Origin: Fibrobacter succinogenes
Lineage (GTDB): Bacteria > Fibrobacterota > Fibrobacteria > Fibrobacterales > Fibrobacteraceae
Length of the DNA: 64,000 bases
NCBI GenBank assembly: GCA_902768715.1
Contig: CACXMH010000018.1
Coordinates: 1 to 64,000 of the forward strand
Direction of reading: 5' to 3'
Below are positions 33,850-41,839 of the stretch, piece by piece. Each line of letters begins with the position of its first letter. Within the stretch, counting starts at the first letter, position 1. The notes under the pieces are model-generated. The model was given only the letters and a program-made list of their open reading frames with translations. It did no database searches and was not told the origin of the DNA. The position numbers and the translations under genes are program-made.

Positions 33850-34770
33850 ATGGCTCGCTTTTTGCTGAATCTTGTTGTTTGGGTCAGGATGCCCTTATGT
33901 GTTGCCGTTGTTGCGGCCCTGTGCTGCATTGTGCCGGCGGGGTGCACCTGGGTTTCTGAGGAGGGGGAAGAGGAACGCCCCTTGCGTGTGACGGTGCTGG
34001 ACGTGGGGCAGGGACTTGCGGTGTTGCTGGAGCGTGACGGACGGTTCGCCCTCTATGACGCGGGGCCCGATTCGGCGGGAGTGGCCGACAGCCTCGGGGC
34101 CAGGGGCGTCCAGGAACTGGAGTGGGTGGTATTGAGCCACAACCATCGGGACCATGTAGGCGGGTTTGTGGAGCTAAAGGACATTCGGGTGAAACGGCTT
34201 TTCGTAGGGCCCGATACGGCAGGCGGCGTATGGCGGGATAGCGTGCTGTATATAGCTCACAAGCGGGGAATTCTCGTAGATACGCTTCTGCGGGGCGATG
34301 CTCTGCAATTCGGGATGGCGCCCGTTTTGTTTGGTGGCAACCACCTCGGTGACGGGGAGCTGCCGGACATTCGGGTGCTGTGGCCTACGGACTATGACGT
34401 GGTGTCGGAAAATCACGGGAGCGTCGTTTTACAGGTCTCGTGGGGCAAGGCTTCGGCCCTCTTGACTGGCGACCTGGACAGCCTGGGGGAGCGCGGTCTG
34501 TTGGAGCTGTCGCCGACCCTAACGGCGGACTTGCTCCAGGTGGGGCATCACGGGTCAGCGGGCAGCAGCGGTCTCCAGTTCCTTGCACAGGTGTCGCCGG
34601 AGTACGCGGTAGTGAGCGTCGGGGCAGGAAACCCCTACGGCCACCCGTCGGCGCAGGTCGTGCAGAAACTGAAATACGTGCTGGGCGATTCCTTGCGGTT
34701 TTTTCGCACGGATAAGGACGGAAGCGTTGGCTTTGAGCTATGGCCGGGGATGGGCGTGATTAGTCCCTGA
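33850..34770 (+). CDS. Stand-alone ComEC-like metallo-beta-lactamase-fold lipoprotein
   Basis: A 306-residue protein that matches only the C-terminal hydrolase domain of ComEC/Rec2. The motifs are LDVGQGLAVLL, the metal motif LSHNHRDHVGGF, ALLTGDLDS and LLQVGHHGSAGSSG. The competence channel domain is absent. The N-terminus is a signal peptide with a lipobox VPAGC (Cys about 33), so the enzyme is predicted to be membrane-anchored outside the cytoplasm. In ComEC the domain is thought to degrade the non-transported DNA strand. The start at 33850 follows AGGAGG. Its end overlaps the convergent thioesterase gene by 11 bp. Confidence 0.83.
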   Translation: MARFLLNLVVWVRMPLCVAVVAALCCIVPAGCTWVSEEGEEERPLRVTVLDVGQGLAVLLERDGRFALYDAGPDSAGVADSLGARGVQELEWVVLSHNHRDHVGGFVELKDIRVKRLFVGPDTAGGVWRDSVLYIAHKRGILVDTLLRGDALQFGMAPVLFGGNHLGDGELPDIRVLWPTDYDVVSENHGSVVLQVSWGKASALLTGDLDSLGERGLLELSPTLTADLLQVGHHGSAGSSGLQFLAQVSPEYAVVSVGAGNPYGHPSAQVVQKLKYVLGDSLRFFRTDKDGSVGFELWPGMGVISP

Positions 34771-35506
34771 ACCCGATGCGGGCCTGGAAATGACACTTGG
34801 TCATGTCGGCGGCGTTCATGCCAAAGATGTAGGCGTGGTGGTTGGTGTTCTTGAAGCGCACCAGGTTCACCTTCTCGCCCAGGGGAATCTGCTGGATGTA
34901 GTTCATTTGTATGGAACGGATGCCCCGGTCCCTGATTTCTTCTTTGCTGAGCACGTCGGTAACCCAGTCTACGTAACGGCAGTGGTTCACGTGTTGGTTC
35001 ATGTCCAGGTCGCTATAGTGGGCGGTCTCCTGCTGCACCACCGCAGGGTCGATGCTGGGGTCTAGAATGTCCATCATCTCGGGCAGGGCGTTCTTGCCCG
35101 GAAACAGCGGGATGGGGTAAGGGCTATTGGCCGGGTTTTCGGACTTGCCTGTCTTGAGGTTCACCAGGAGCCACGACGATGTGGCCTGGGCGATGGCGTT
35201 CCCGCGGGCATCCAAGATAGAATAGTCCTTGAGGCACACCTTGTCCTTGTAGAATTCTTTGGCCCAGGTGGAAATGGAAATTTTTTCGCCCCACAGGGGA
35301 ACGTGCAAAATCCGGAGCTTGATGCGGGTGATGACGGTGGTGTAGCCCGCCTTCATCATTTTCCAGAGGCCGAAACCGTTTGCCTCGGCGTCGGCGATGG
35401 CGGTTTCTTCCATGAACAGGAACAGGTTGGAAAGTTTCAGTCGGCTGTGGAGGTCGCAATCCGAAAAGCGGACTTCGAATTCCTTGGTAGTGATTTCTGG
35501 TTCCAT
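34760..35506 (-). CDS. Acyl-ACP thioesterase (hotdog fold)
   Basis: A 248-residue protein with two hotdog repeats, the size of bacterial FatA/FatB-like acyl-ACP thioesterases. The first repeat starts with FEVRFSDCDLHSRLKLSNLFLFMEE (two parts); the second contains YSDLDMNQHVNHCRYVDW, which carries the catalytic Asp/Asn/His set (DxNxHVN). It releases fatty acids from acyl carrier protein. The ATG at 35506 follows GAGGAA; an upstream ATG at 35572 would add 22 residues. It is divergent from aroA. Confidence 0.88.
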   Translation of the reverse strand: MEPEITTKEFEVRFSDCDLHSRLKLSNLFLFMEETAIADAEANGFGLWKMMKAGYTTVITRIKLRILHVPLWGEKISISTWAKEFYKDKVCLKDYSILDARGNAIAQATSSWLLVNLKTGKSENPANSPYPIPLFPGKNALPEMMDILDPSIDPAVVQQETAHYSDLDMNQHVNHCRYVDWVTDVLSKEEIRDRGIRSIQMNYIQQIPLGEKVNLVRFKNTNHHAYIFGMNAADMTKCHFQARIGFRD

Positions 35507-35605
35507 AGGTTCCTCGCGGCTCTGGTTTGCAGGGGCTGCCTTTGCGGCCTCTTTTGCGGAGTGGAGCTCCATCGGCTCCGTCTTAAAAATGTATAATTTT
35601 TACGT

Positions 35606-36928
35606 ATGGAAGATTTTCAGTTCCGCAAGAGTTTTGAGCAGTTGCCCGCTTTCAAGTCCTTCGAGGGGACTATTCAGTTACCGGGCTCCAAGAGTATCAC
35701 GAATCGCGCTTTTTTGATTTCGGCCCTGGCAAACGGAAAAACCAGGTTGCACAACCTGCTGAAAAGCGACGATACCCGCTACATGGGCGAGGCCCTGCAG
35801 AAGCTGGGCGTGGAAATCCAGTTTTCGGAAGATTTTTCGGAGGCGGTAGTCTGCGGAAACGCTGGCCCCGTGGATGCACCTGCGACTCAGTCGGGTGCTC
35901 CTGTGGAGCTGTTCCTCGGAAACGCGGGCACGGCCATGCGGTCCTTGACGGCGGCCCTGACCCTTGGTCACGGGGAATTTGTCTTGCGGGGCGAAGAACG
36001 CATGCGGGAACGCCCCATCCTGGATTTGGTGGAAGCCCTCCAGAGCCTTGGAGCGGATGTCTCCTACGAGGAGACCGAAGGTTATCCGCCGGTCCGCATC
36101 AAGGCGGACGGGCTTAAGGGCGGTTCTGTTTCTGTGCGCGGGAATATTTCTAGCCAGTACCTGACGGCCCTCTTGATTTGTGCACCCTATTGCAATGAAC
36201 CCTTGCACATTCATGTAGAGGGAGAATTGATTTCGGCGCCCTACGTGCTTTTGACCCTGGACGTGATGAAACGTTTCGGGATAGTGGTCAAGCACGAAGG
36301 GCTTTCCGATTTCTACGTGCCCAAGGGCGTTTACCAGAGCCCGGGGGATTACACCGTCGAGGGCGACGCCAGTTCTGCCAGTTACCCGCTGGCCGCCGCC
36401 GCCATCTCGGGAGGCTGCGTCAAGGTGTTGGGCATGGGTTCCGAAAGTATCCAGGGAGACCTTGCCTTTGTGCATGTGCTGGAGCGGATGGGCGTGCAGG
36501 TAAAGCTTGGCCCCGACTGGGTGGAATGCACAGGCCCTAAGGGTAAGCTGAAGAGCCTCGGCGAATTCAACGCCGTAGAAATTCCCGATGCTGCCATGAC
36601 ACTTGCGGTGCTTGCACTTTTTGCCGACGGTCCTATGACCATTTCGGGTATCGCCAGCTGGCGCGTGAAAGAGACAGACCGCATTGCCGCCATGGCCGCA
36701 GAGCTCCGCAAGGTAGGCGCCGAAGTTCGCGAATCGATGGATAGCATCACGGTGACCCCGCCGAAGGATTTGCAGAGCGCCTCCATCGAGACTTACAACG
36801 ACCATCGCATGGCCATGTGTTTTAGCCTTGTTTCTTTGGGTGGTGTGTCCATCAAGATTCTGGACCCCGCCTGCGTGAACAAGACCTACCCGAGTTTCTT
36901 CGAGGATTTCAAACGGTTCGCCAAATGA
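35606..36928 (+). CDS. aroA: EPSP synthase (3-phosphoshikimate 1-carboxyvinyltransferase)
   Basis: Penultimate step of the shikimate pathway. The 440 residues match the family, with LPGSKSITNRAFLISALA near residue 26, the GNAGTAMRSL loop, ISSQYLTALLI, GDASSASYPLAAAAI, the RVKETDRI motif and YNDHRMAM. The start lies 99 bp from the divergent thioesterase ATG. The stop overlaps the start of the solute-binding protein gene in an ATGA. Confidence 0.96.
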   Translation: MEDFQFRKSFEQLPAFKSFEGTIQLPGSKSITNRAFLISALANGKTRLHNLLKSDDTRYMGEALQKLGVEIQFSEDFSEAVVCGNAGPVDAPATQSGAPVELFLGNAGTAMRSLTAALTLGHGEFVLRGEERMRERPILDLVEALQSLGADVSYEETEGYPPVRIKADGLKGGSVSVRGNISSQYLTALLICAPYCNEPLHIHVEGELISAPYVLLTLDVMKRFGIVVKHEGLSDFYVPKGVYQSPGDYTVEGDASSASYPLAAAAISGGCVKVLGMGSESIQGDLAFVHVLERMGVQVKLGPDWVECTGPKGKLKSLGEFNAVEIPDAAMTLAVLALFADGPMTISGIASWRVKETDRIAAMAAELRKVGAEVRESMDSITVTPPKDLQSASIETYNDHRMAMCFSLVSLGGVSIKILDPACVNKTYPSFFEDFKRFAK

Positions 36929-38499
36929 CCCGGTTTGCAAAAAATGTTTCTACCGTCTTGACGCTTGCCCTGGTGTGCCTTTTCCCTGCGCACTCTCTAG
37001 CGTCGCAGCCTGCCCTGGTGGCGCCTCCGGACGATACCCTTTCCCTTTGGGTCATGGACAACGGTATCGGTTCTCAGCGGGCGCTTGGACGCATTGTCAA
37101 GCGGTTCCAGCGTGAAACGAAAATCCCGGTCCGTATCAGGTTCTTGAATTGGGGCGAAGCTTTTGCCGAAATTTCCAAGGCATTGAACGGCGCAGATTCT
37201 GTGGCACCGAACGGCAATGGCCCGGACGTTTTGCAGTTGGGCTCTACCTGGGTTCCCTTCTTTGCTTCGTCCGGGGCGATTGAACCTCTGGACTCCTACT
37301 TGGAACAGGTAGGGGCCACACGATTCTTCAAGGAGAGTTTCAAGGCCGCCCGCTTGCCCCAGGATTCCCTGGTGTATTCCTTCCCGTGGTTTGTAGATGT
37401 GAGAGCGCTGTACGTCAACGAGAAGCTATGGAAAAAGCTTGCGCTGGAAAAAGAGGAGGTGGATTCCTACTCCGAATTTATCGGCGTGCTGCGGGCTTTC
37501 GCGAAAAACGCCGCTGGTAGTTCCGATGGTGCAGCCAAGGTGGCGCCCTTCGCCCTGCCCGGAAAGGGAGACTGGACCGGCCCGCAACACATGGCCCCCT
37601 TCATCTGGAGCTTTGGCGGAGATTTCATCACGAAGACTTCTGCAGGTTACCGAAGCTCCCTGCTGGATTCTACGACCCTCAAGGGGCTGGCCTACTACCT
37701 CAGGATTTTTGCCGATAGAGAAATTTCCCCTTACGGTCTAGACGAAAATTCCGTGCAGGAGACGGAACGGTTTATCGGTGGCGGGCAGCTGGTGCTGTAC
37801 GGCACCTCCGAAATTATCCGCCAGATGGAAATTGCAAGCAAGGACGGCGGCCTCAAGGATTCGCCCATCGCCGAAGACGGAATAACCATCGTGGAGCCTC
37901 TGGCGGGACACTCGGGAATCGTTTCTTTTGTAGGCGGAAGCCATCTGGTGCTGCCCAAGGCGCACAAGCCCGCTGCAGAACGTCTTCTCTGTTACCTGCT
38001 CCGGGCCGACAACATGGACGCCTATACCCGACAGGTAGGTTTCTTGCCTGCTGACGAAAGCATCGTGAACATCTGGGGCAAGGACGCCCGCTATTCCAGG
38101 ATTATCGAGACCATGAAAATCGGAAAGTCTTTCCCGAACATTCCGGAATGGGTGGCTATCGAAGGAATATTGATAGAGTTTTCCAATGCCTTGGGCGACT
38201 TGTTTAGGGAAGGTTCTTCGCGAGAGGCTGTGGAGGACCAGACGGTGGAATTGTTCTGGGATGTTCACCAGAAGATCAACAAGTCTTTTGGCTTCGCCGA
38301 CACGTTGGACAAAGCCCGCGCCGTTTCCCATATCAAGAGTCAGCTGTTCGCTCCTGTAGAAGAAGTGACTCCAGAATCCATGACGGTTGTCGTCGAAGAA
38401 GAGGGCGGATCCATCTGGGTGTTTATCTTGGTAGTGGCCATTGCGGCTGTTGCCGCCATCGCGGGCATGGCCCTGTCGGCCCTTATCAGGAAGAAGTAG
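36925..38499 (+). CDS. Extracellular solute-binding protein with C-terminal membrane anchor
   Basis: A 524-residue exported protein of the family 1 (sugar) solute-binding class. The signal peptide ends near SLASQ. The binding-protein body (about 35-450) shows FQRETKIPVRIRFLNWGEAF, GNGPDVLQLGSTWVPFF and VAPFALPG/FIWSFGGDFI. Unusually, the end has a membrane helix (about 495-520, IWVFILVVAIAAVAAIAG) and a basic tail, so it is held in the membrane by its C-terminus. No permease or ATPase genes adjoin it. It overlaps aroA by 4 bp and is followed 3 bp later by the peptidoglycan enzyme gene. A sensory or envelope role is possible. Confidence 0.82.
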   Translation: MTRFAKNVSTVLTLALVCLFPAHSLASQPALVAPPDDTLSLWVMDNGIGSQRALGRIVKRFQRETKIPVRIRFLNWGEAFAEISKALNGADSVAPNGNGPDVLQLGSTWVPFFASSGAIEPLDSYLEQVGATRFFKESFKAARLPQDSLVYSFPWFVDVRALYVNEKLWKKLALEKEEVDSYSEFIGVLRAFAKNAAGSSDGAAKVAPFALPGKGDWTGPQHMAPFIWSFGGDFITKTSAGYRSSLLDSTTLKGLAYYLRIFADREISPYGLDENSVQETERFIGGGQLVLYGTSEIIRQMEIASKDGGLKDSPIAEDGITIVEPLAGHSGIVSFVGGSHLVLPKAHKPAAERLLCYLLRADNMDAYTRQVGFLPADESIVNIWGKDARYSRIIETMKIGKSFPNIPEWVAIEGILIEFSNALGDLFREGSSREAVEDQTVELFWDVHQKINKSFGFADTLDKARAVSHIKSQLFAPVEEVTPESMTVVVEEEGGSIWVFILVVAIAAVAAIAGMALSALIRKK

Positions 38500-38502
38500 C
38501 GG

Positions 38503-40665
38503 ATGATGAAATTGTTCCGTTGCCTTGCGTTCTGTGTTTTTGCGGCAGCTCCGCTGTTTGCCGGGATAGACTTGGCACCTTACCAGACCTACGTGGATTC
38601 TGTTGTGCCTGGCTCCCGTCTCGGAATTTCGGTGCGCTCCCTCAAGAGCGGTAAGGAACTGGCGAACATCCGCGGCGAAGAAAAGTTCACTCCGGCGAGC
38701 ACCCTCAAGACCTTGACCACGGCGACGGCCCTGCACTTTTTGCCCCTGGACTATGCTCCCGAAACGAAAATTTCTTTGATGGGAAGTGTCCAGCAGAAAA
38801 AGTTCCTGGGCTCGGTGCAGATTCGCGGTGAAGGGGACCCGAATTTTTCGGGACGCTACTATGCGGATCCTTTCTATATGATAGACGCCATGGTGGATTC
38901 CATCCATGCTCTAGGAATCGATACCATCCGCGGGACCATCGATTTGGATACGGGTTTTTATGACGGCCCCTGGAAGGCGGAACACTGGCGCAAGAATTTT
39001 TACGACGCCTGGTACGGTGCCGAAATCGCCCCGCTGGACTTTAACGACAATTGCACCATGGTCCGTTTCAAGCCCGGCGAAAAGGAAGGGGATTCGGCTA
39101 TCGTCTCCATTGTGCCTGATGTGGGCTACGTGACTGTCAAGAACGACCTGAAGACCGTTCCTGGAAAAAAGAGAAAATGGACTTGGGCCTTGGAACCTGA
39201 CAAGTCCGTGATTACCCTGGGTGGGACTATCGGTATGGACGTGGATTCCGCAAGCCTCGTGCTCCCTATCCGTAACCCCGTGGGGTATTTCCGTGCGGCA
39301 TTCATGTACATGCTCAAGGAAAACGGTATTGTTTTCGAAGAGAACCACGACATTCCCCAGGGCATCGAAATCAAGCGGTTCATCTTTTCGGCGGCGCCAT
39401 TCCTGAGTATTCTGGACGAAATCAATCAGCGTAGCCAGAACTACCATGCCGAAAGTCTTTTCCGCAACATGGGCGGCAAGATTCTCGGCAAGGGCAACGT
39501 CGAGAACGGAAAGAAACTGGAAGAAAAGTTCCTTACGGAAATGGGCCTGAGTTTCGATGATTTTGAAGTCTGGGACGGAAGCGGTCTTTCGCCCAAGAAC
39601 AAGCTGAAACCCTCCGTAGAAACGCAGTTGCTGGCCAAGATGGCCCGGCACCCCAGAGGCGAGTTCTACATGAACAGTTTTGCAGGCCCGAAGGTGGGTA
39701 CGGGCGCCAAGCGCATGACGGAGCTGAAATACACGTGGCTCACCCGATTCAAGACGGGATTCATCGGCGAGGCCCACGGCCTGGTAGGCTACCTGTTCCC
39801 TATGGACGGCGATACCTTGACGGTGGCCATGTACCTGAACGAGACGGGCAAGAACAAGGACGCCACCCTGAAAGACGTGCTGGATACTCTTTGGATGCGT
39901 CTTATTGCCCAGACCAACGACGATTATGCGTCACTCCTCAAGATGAAGGAGATGTGGCTCGACGCCCAGAACATTCGCGGTCTGGACGCTCGCCTGGAAT
40001 ACTTCTCCCGCAAGATGGAAGGAACGCCTTATCTGCTTGGGCCCATGGGCGAGGGGTACCTGGATTCCATCGAGATGAAACCGCTAGTCTATATGGATTC
40101 CGTAGATTGCGTGACCTATATCGAGCACGCTCTGGCCATGGCGTTAGCCACAAGTGAAGATTCCCTTTTCAAGGTGTTGCAGAACATCCGCTACAAGGAT
40201 GGCGTCATAGACTATTCTCACCGCAAGCACTACCTGCTTGCCGATTGGGCAAGCGATACGAGGTTTACCCGTAAGCTCCCCATGCCGGGGGATACGGTGG
40301 TGGTGAAGACCATCGGCAAGAATGAATTTTTCAAGAAGAAAAACCTGAAGTATTTGGTCAATGGCAAGGAAGCCGCCGACCCTGCCGTGGAAATCCGCTA
40401 CTTGCCTTATGACAAGGCCCTAGAATGGGCTGGGCGTGTTTACGAAGGGCCCATGAAGGTGCAGGGTGTCGGGCTTGTGGCTCCTATGGAGAATCTGGAC
40501 GCCACCCACACAGGATTTATGGTGCTTACTCCTGGTGAACTTCCCATGTTCCGCCACGCCGCTTTCAAAAAGCAGGTGCTGGAAATTCCCTTTAAGGAAT
40601 ATCTGGAAGGTCGAAGCGCCAAAAGCGTTCCGGGCGTTACTTTCTTTGAATTCGTGAAGCCTTGA
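38503..40665 (+). CDS. D-Ala-D-Ala carboxypeptidase (PBP4 type) fused to a DUF1460 amidase-like domain
   Basis: A 720-residue exported protein. Residues about 20-460 are a peptidase S13 (PBP4/DacB) domain with SxxK in TPASTLKTLTTA, SxN in QRSQNYHAES and KTG in FKTGFIGEAHG. Residues about 490-720 match DUF1460, an NlpC/P60-like fold assigned N-acetylmuramoyl-L-alanine amidase activity, with the catalytic Cys in DSVDCVTYIEHAL and a His in LDATHTGFMVL. Both halves would cut peptidoglycan, giving one enzyme that trims and detaches the stem peptide. The signal peptide is MMKLFRCLAFCVFAAAPLFA. It lies 3 bp after the solute-binding protein gene. Confidence 0.87.
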   Translation: MMKLFRCLAFCVFAAAPLFAGIDLAPYQTYVDSVVPGSRLGISVRSLKSGKELANIRGEEKFTPASTLKTLTTATALHFLPLDYAPETKISLMGSVQQKKFLGSVQIRGEGDPNFSGRYYADPFYMIDAMVDSIHALGIDTIRGTIDLDTGFYDGPWKAEHWRKNFYDAWYGAEIAPLDFNDNCTMVRFKPGEKEGDSAIVSIVPDVGYVTVKNDLKTVPGKKRKWTWALEPDKSVITLGGTIGMDVDSASLVLPIRNPVGYFRAAFMYMLKENGIVFEENHDIPQGIEIKRFIFSAAPFLSILDEINQRSQNYHAESLFRNMGGKILGKGNVENGKKLEEKFLTEMGLSFDDFEVWDGSGLSPKNKLKPSVETQLLAKMARHPRGEFYMNSFAGPKVGTGAKRMTELKYTWLTRFKTGFIGEAHGLVGYLFPMDGDTLTVAMYLNETGKNKDATLKDVLDTLWMRLIAQTNDDYASLLKMKEMWLDAQNIRGLDARLEYFSRKMEGTPYLLGPMGEGYLDSIEMKPLVYMDSVDCVTYIEHALAMALATSEDSLFKVLQNIRYKDGVIDYSHRKHYLLADWASDTRFTRKLPMPGDTVVVKTIGKNEFFKKKNLKYLVNGKEAADPAVEIRYLPYDKALEWAGRVYEGPMKVQGVGLVAPMENLDATHTGFMVLTPGELPMFRHAAFKKQVLEIPFKEYLEGRSAKSVPGVTFFEFVKP

Positions 40666-40673
40666 GCGAAGGT

Positions 40674-41141
40674 CTAGTCGCCGTAATCAAAAGCGAGAAT
40701 GGCCACCATCTCGTGGTCTCCGGTACTGCTCTGCGCGGGACCGCCTTCGGATTCGTTATGCTCAAAGAGAGTCCAGGCGTCTGGTGCCCAGCCGTAGGGA
40801 TTGGTGGTCAGTTCTTTGCCTATGGCGATTTCGGCGGCCTCTACGTGCTCCCAGTGGATGGGTCCTGCAGGAGCTTTATAATACCGGAGCATGCCCAGGG
40901 CTTCCATGGATTCCGGATGGTCGTCCACCAGCTGATAGACGCAGTCCTTGTAGCTTTCGCCCCTCAGGCGTATCACGCGGTAGAGCCGTTTACGGCCCAG
41001 GAATTTCTGAAGGTCCCCGTGATGGACCTCAATCTTGCCGCCTTCGCCAAAAAAGACAGTTAGTTCGCGAAATACTTCGGAACTTTCGTCCAGAAAGGGC
41101 GAGAGCTTCTTGATGAGGGCGTTGACTTCGCTTGGGGCCAT
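40674..41141 (-). CDS. Hypothetical cytoplasmic protein
   Basis: A 155-residue acidic protein without signal peptide or membrane helix. It contains ESSEVFRELTVFFGEGGKI, a positively charged FLGRKRLYRVIRLRGE segment and a C-terminal region with several Trp (WEHVEAAEIAIG, YGWAPDAWTLFEHNE). The start follows AAGG. It converges with the PBP4-DUF1460 gene. No family recognised. Confidence 0.7.
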   Translation of the reverse strand: MAPSEVNALIKKLSPFLDESSEVFRELTVFFGEGGKIEVHHGDLQKFLGRKRLYRVIRLRGESYKDCVYQLVDDHPESMEALGMLRYYKAPAGPIHWEHVEAAEIAIGKELTTNPYGWAPDAWTLFEHNESEGGPAQSSTGDHEMVAILAFDYGD

Positions 41142-41215
41142 GCCTTAATTATAGATAAAAAGAACGACGATTTGCGCTTAAAAAAAGAGAATTTGCGTCA
41201 AAATGTAATTTATAA

Positions 41216-41277
41216 TGATAATTGATTAAATTTATTAAAATTATCAATTTTTATTTATAAAAAAGAAAAGGTATATT
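41216..41277 (+). promoter_or_regulatory. AT-rich promoter with inverted repeat
   Basis: TGATAATT (41216-41223) and AATTATCA (41239-41246) form an exact inverted repeat. A likely -10 box TATATT at 41272-41277, in a GGTATATTAATGG context, follows. The arrangement matches the promoter of the gene at 30259. Confidence 0.5.
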
Positions 41278-41302
41278 AATGGTGTAGAACAAGGAGGTCC
41301 TT

Positions 41303-41839
41303 ATGAAGACGGCACAAAAATTATGGATTGCTTTGGTGACTGCGGTGTCTTTGGCCTTTGCCGGTTCTGACCCGCTGGAGGCTGCCATATCGGCGTATGT
41401 CGTCGATGAATTCGGCCCGCATTATGCGCAGTCCGATGCGACTATTCCCGTTGTAAACATACTAACGACCAAAACGACTAAGCAAGGAGAAACACTGGCC
41501 TGGGGGTCGTTCTGGGTGTTCAATTACGAACTCCGGGGCGATACGCTGTTCTGCGTTTCAGGGGGCAATTACCCTGGGGTGGCTCACCTAAAAAAGTCTG
41601 ACAAGGGAGGCTATGTTGTCACAGGTATAGACGTTGTTGAAGATGGTTCTCGCTACGACAAGAGCGCCAGAAAAATCTTTGGCGAATACTATGACGAATG
41701 GGTGAAGAACATGTCAAACAACGAAACCCTCCGCGAAAACAAGCGTGCCGAGATGATTGGCGACTATGTTAAGGCGAAGGGTCTTTCGGCCAAGATGTAT
41801 CAGGATTATGGCTGGGAGGCCAAATCCATTTTCCGTTAG
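41303..41839 (+). CDS. Hypothetical secreted protein
   Basis: A 178-residue exported protein with signal peptide MKTAQKLWIALVTAVSLAFA. The mature part has a beta-rich core (TLAWGSFWVFNYELRGDTLF, VSGGNYPGVAHLKK, YVVTGIDVVEDGSRY) and a helical end (EYYDEWVKNMSNNETLRENK). An AAGGAGG ribosome site stands 6 bp upstream, and the promoter resembles that of the secreted glycine-rich protein. The stop codon directly abuts the end of the convergent pflB. Function unknown. Confidence 0.78.
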   Translation: MKTAQKLWIALVTAVSLAFAGSDPLEAAISAYVVDEFGPHYAQSDATIPVVNILTTKTTKQGETLAWGSFWVFNYELRGDTLFCVSGGNYPGVAHLKKSDKGGYVVTGIDVVEDGSRYDKSARKIFGEYYDEWVKNMSNNETLRENKRAEMIGDYVKAKGLSAKMYQDYGWEAKSIFR

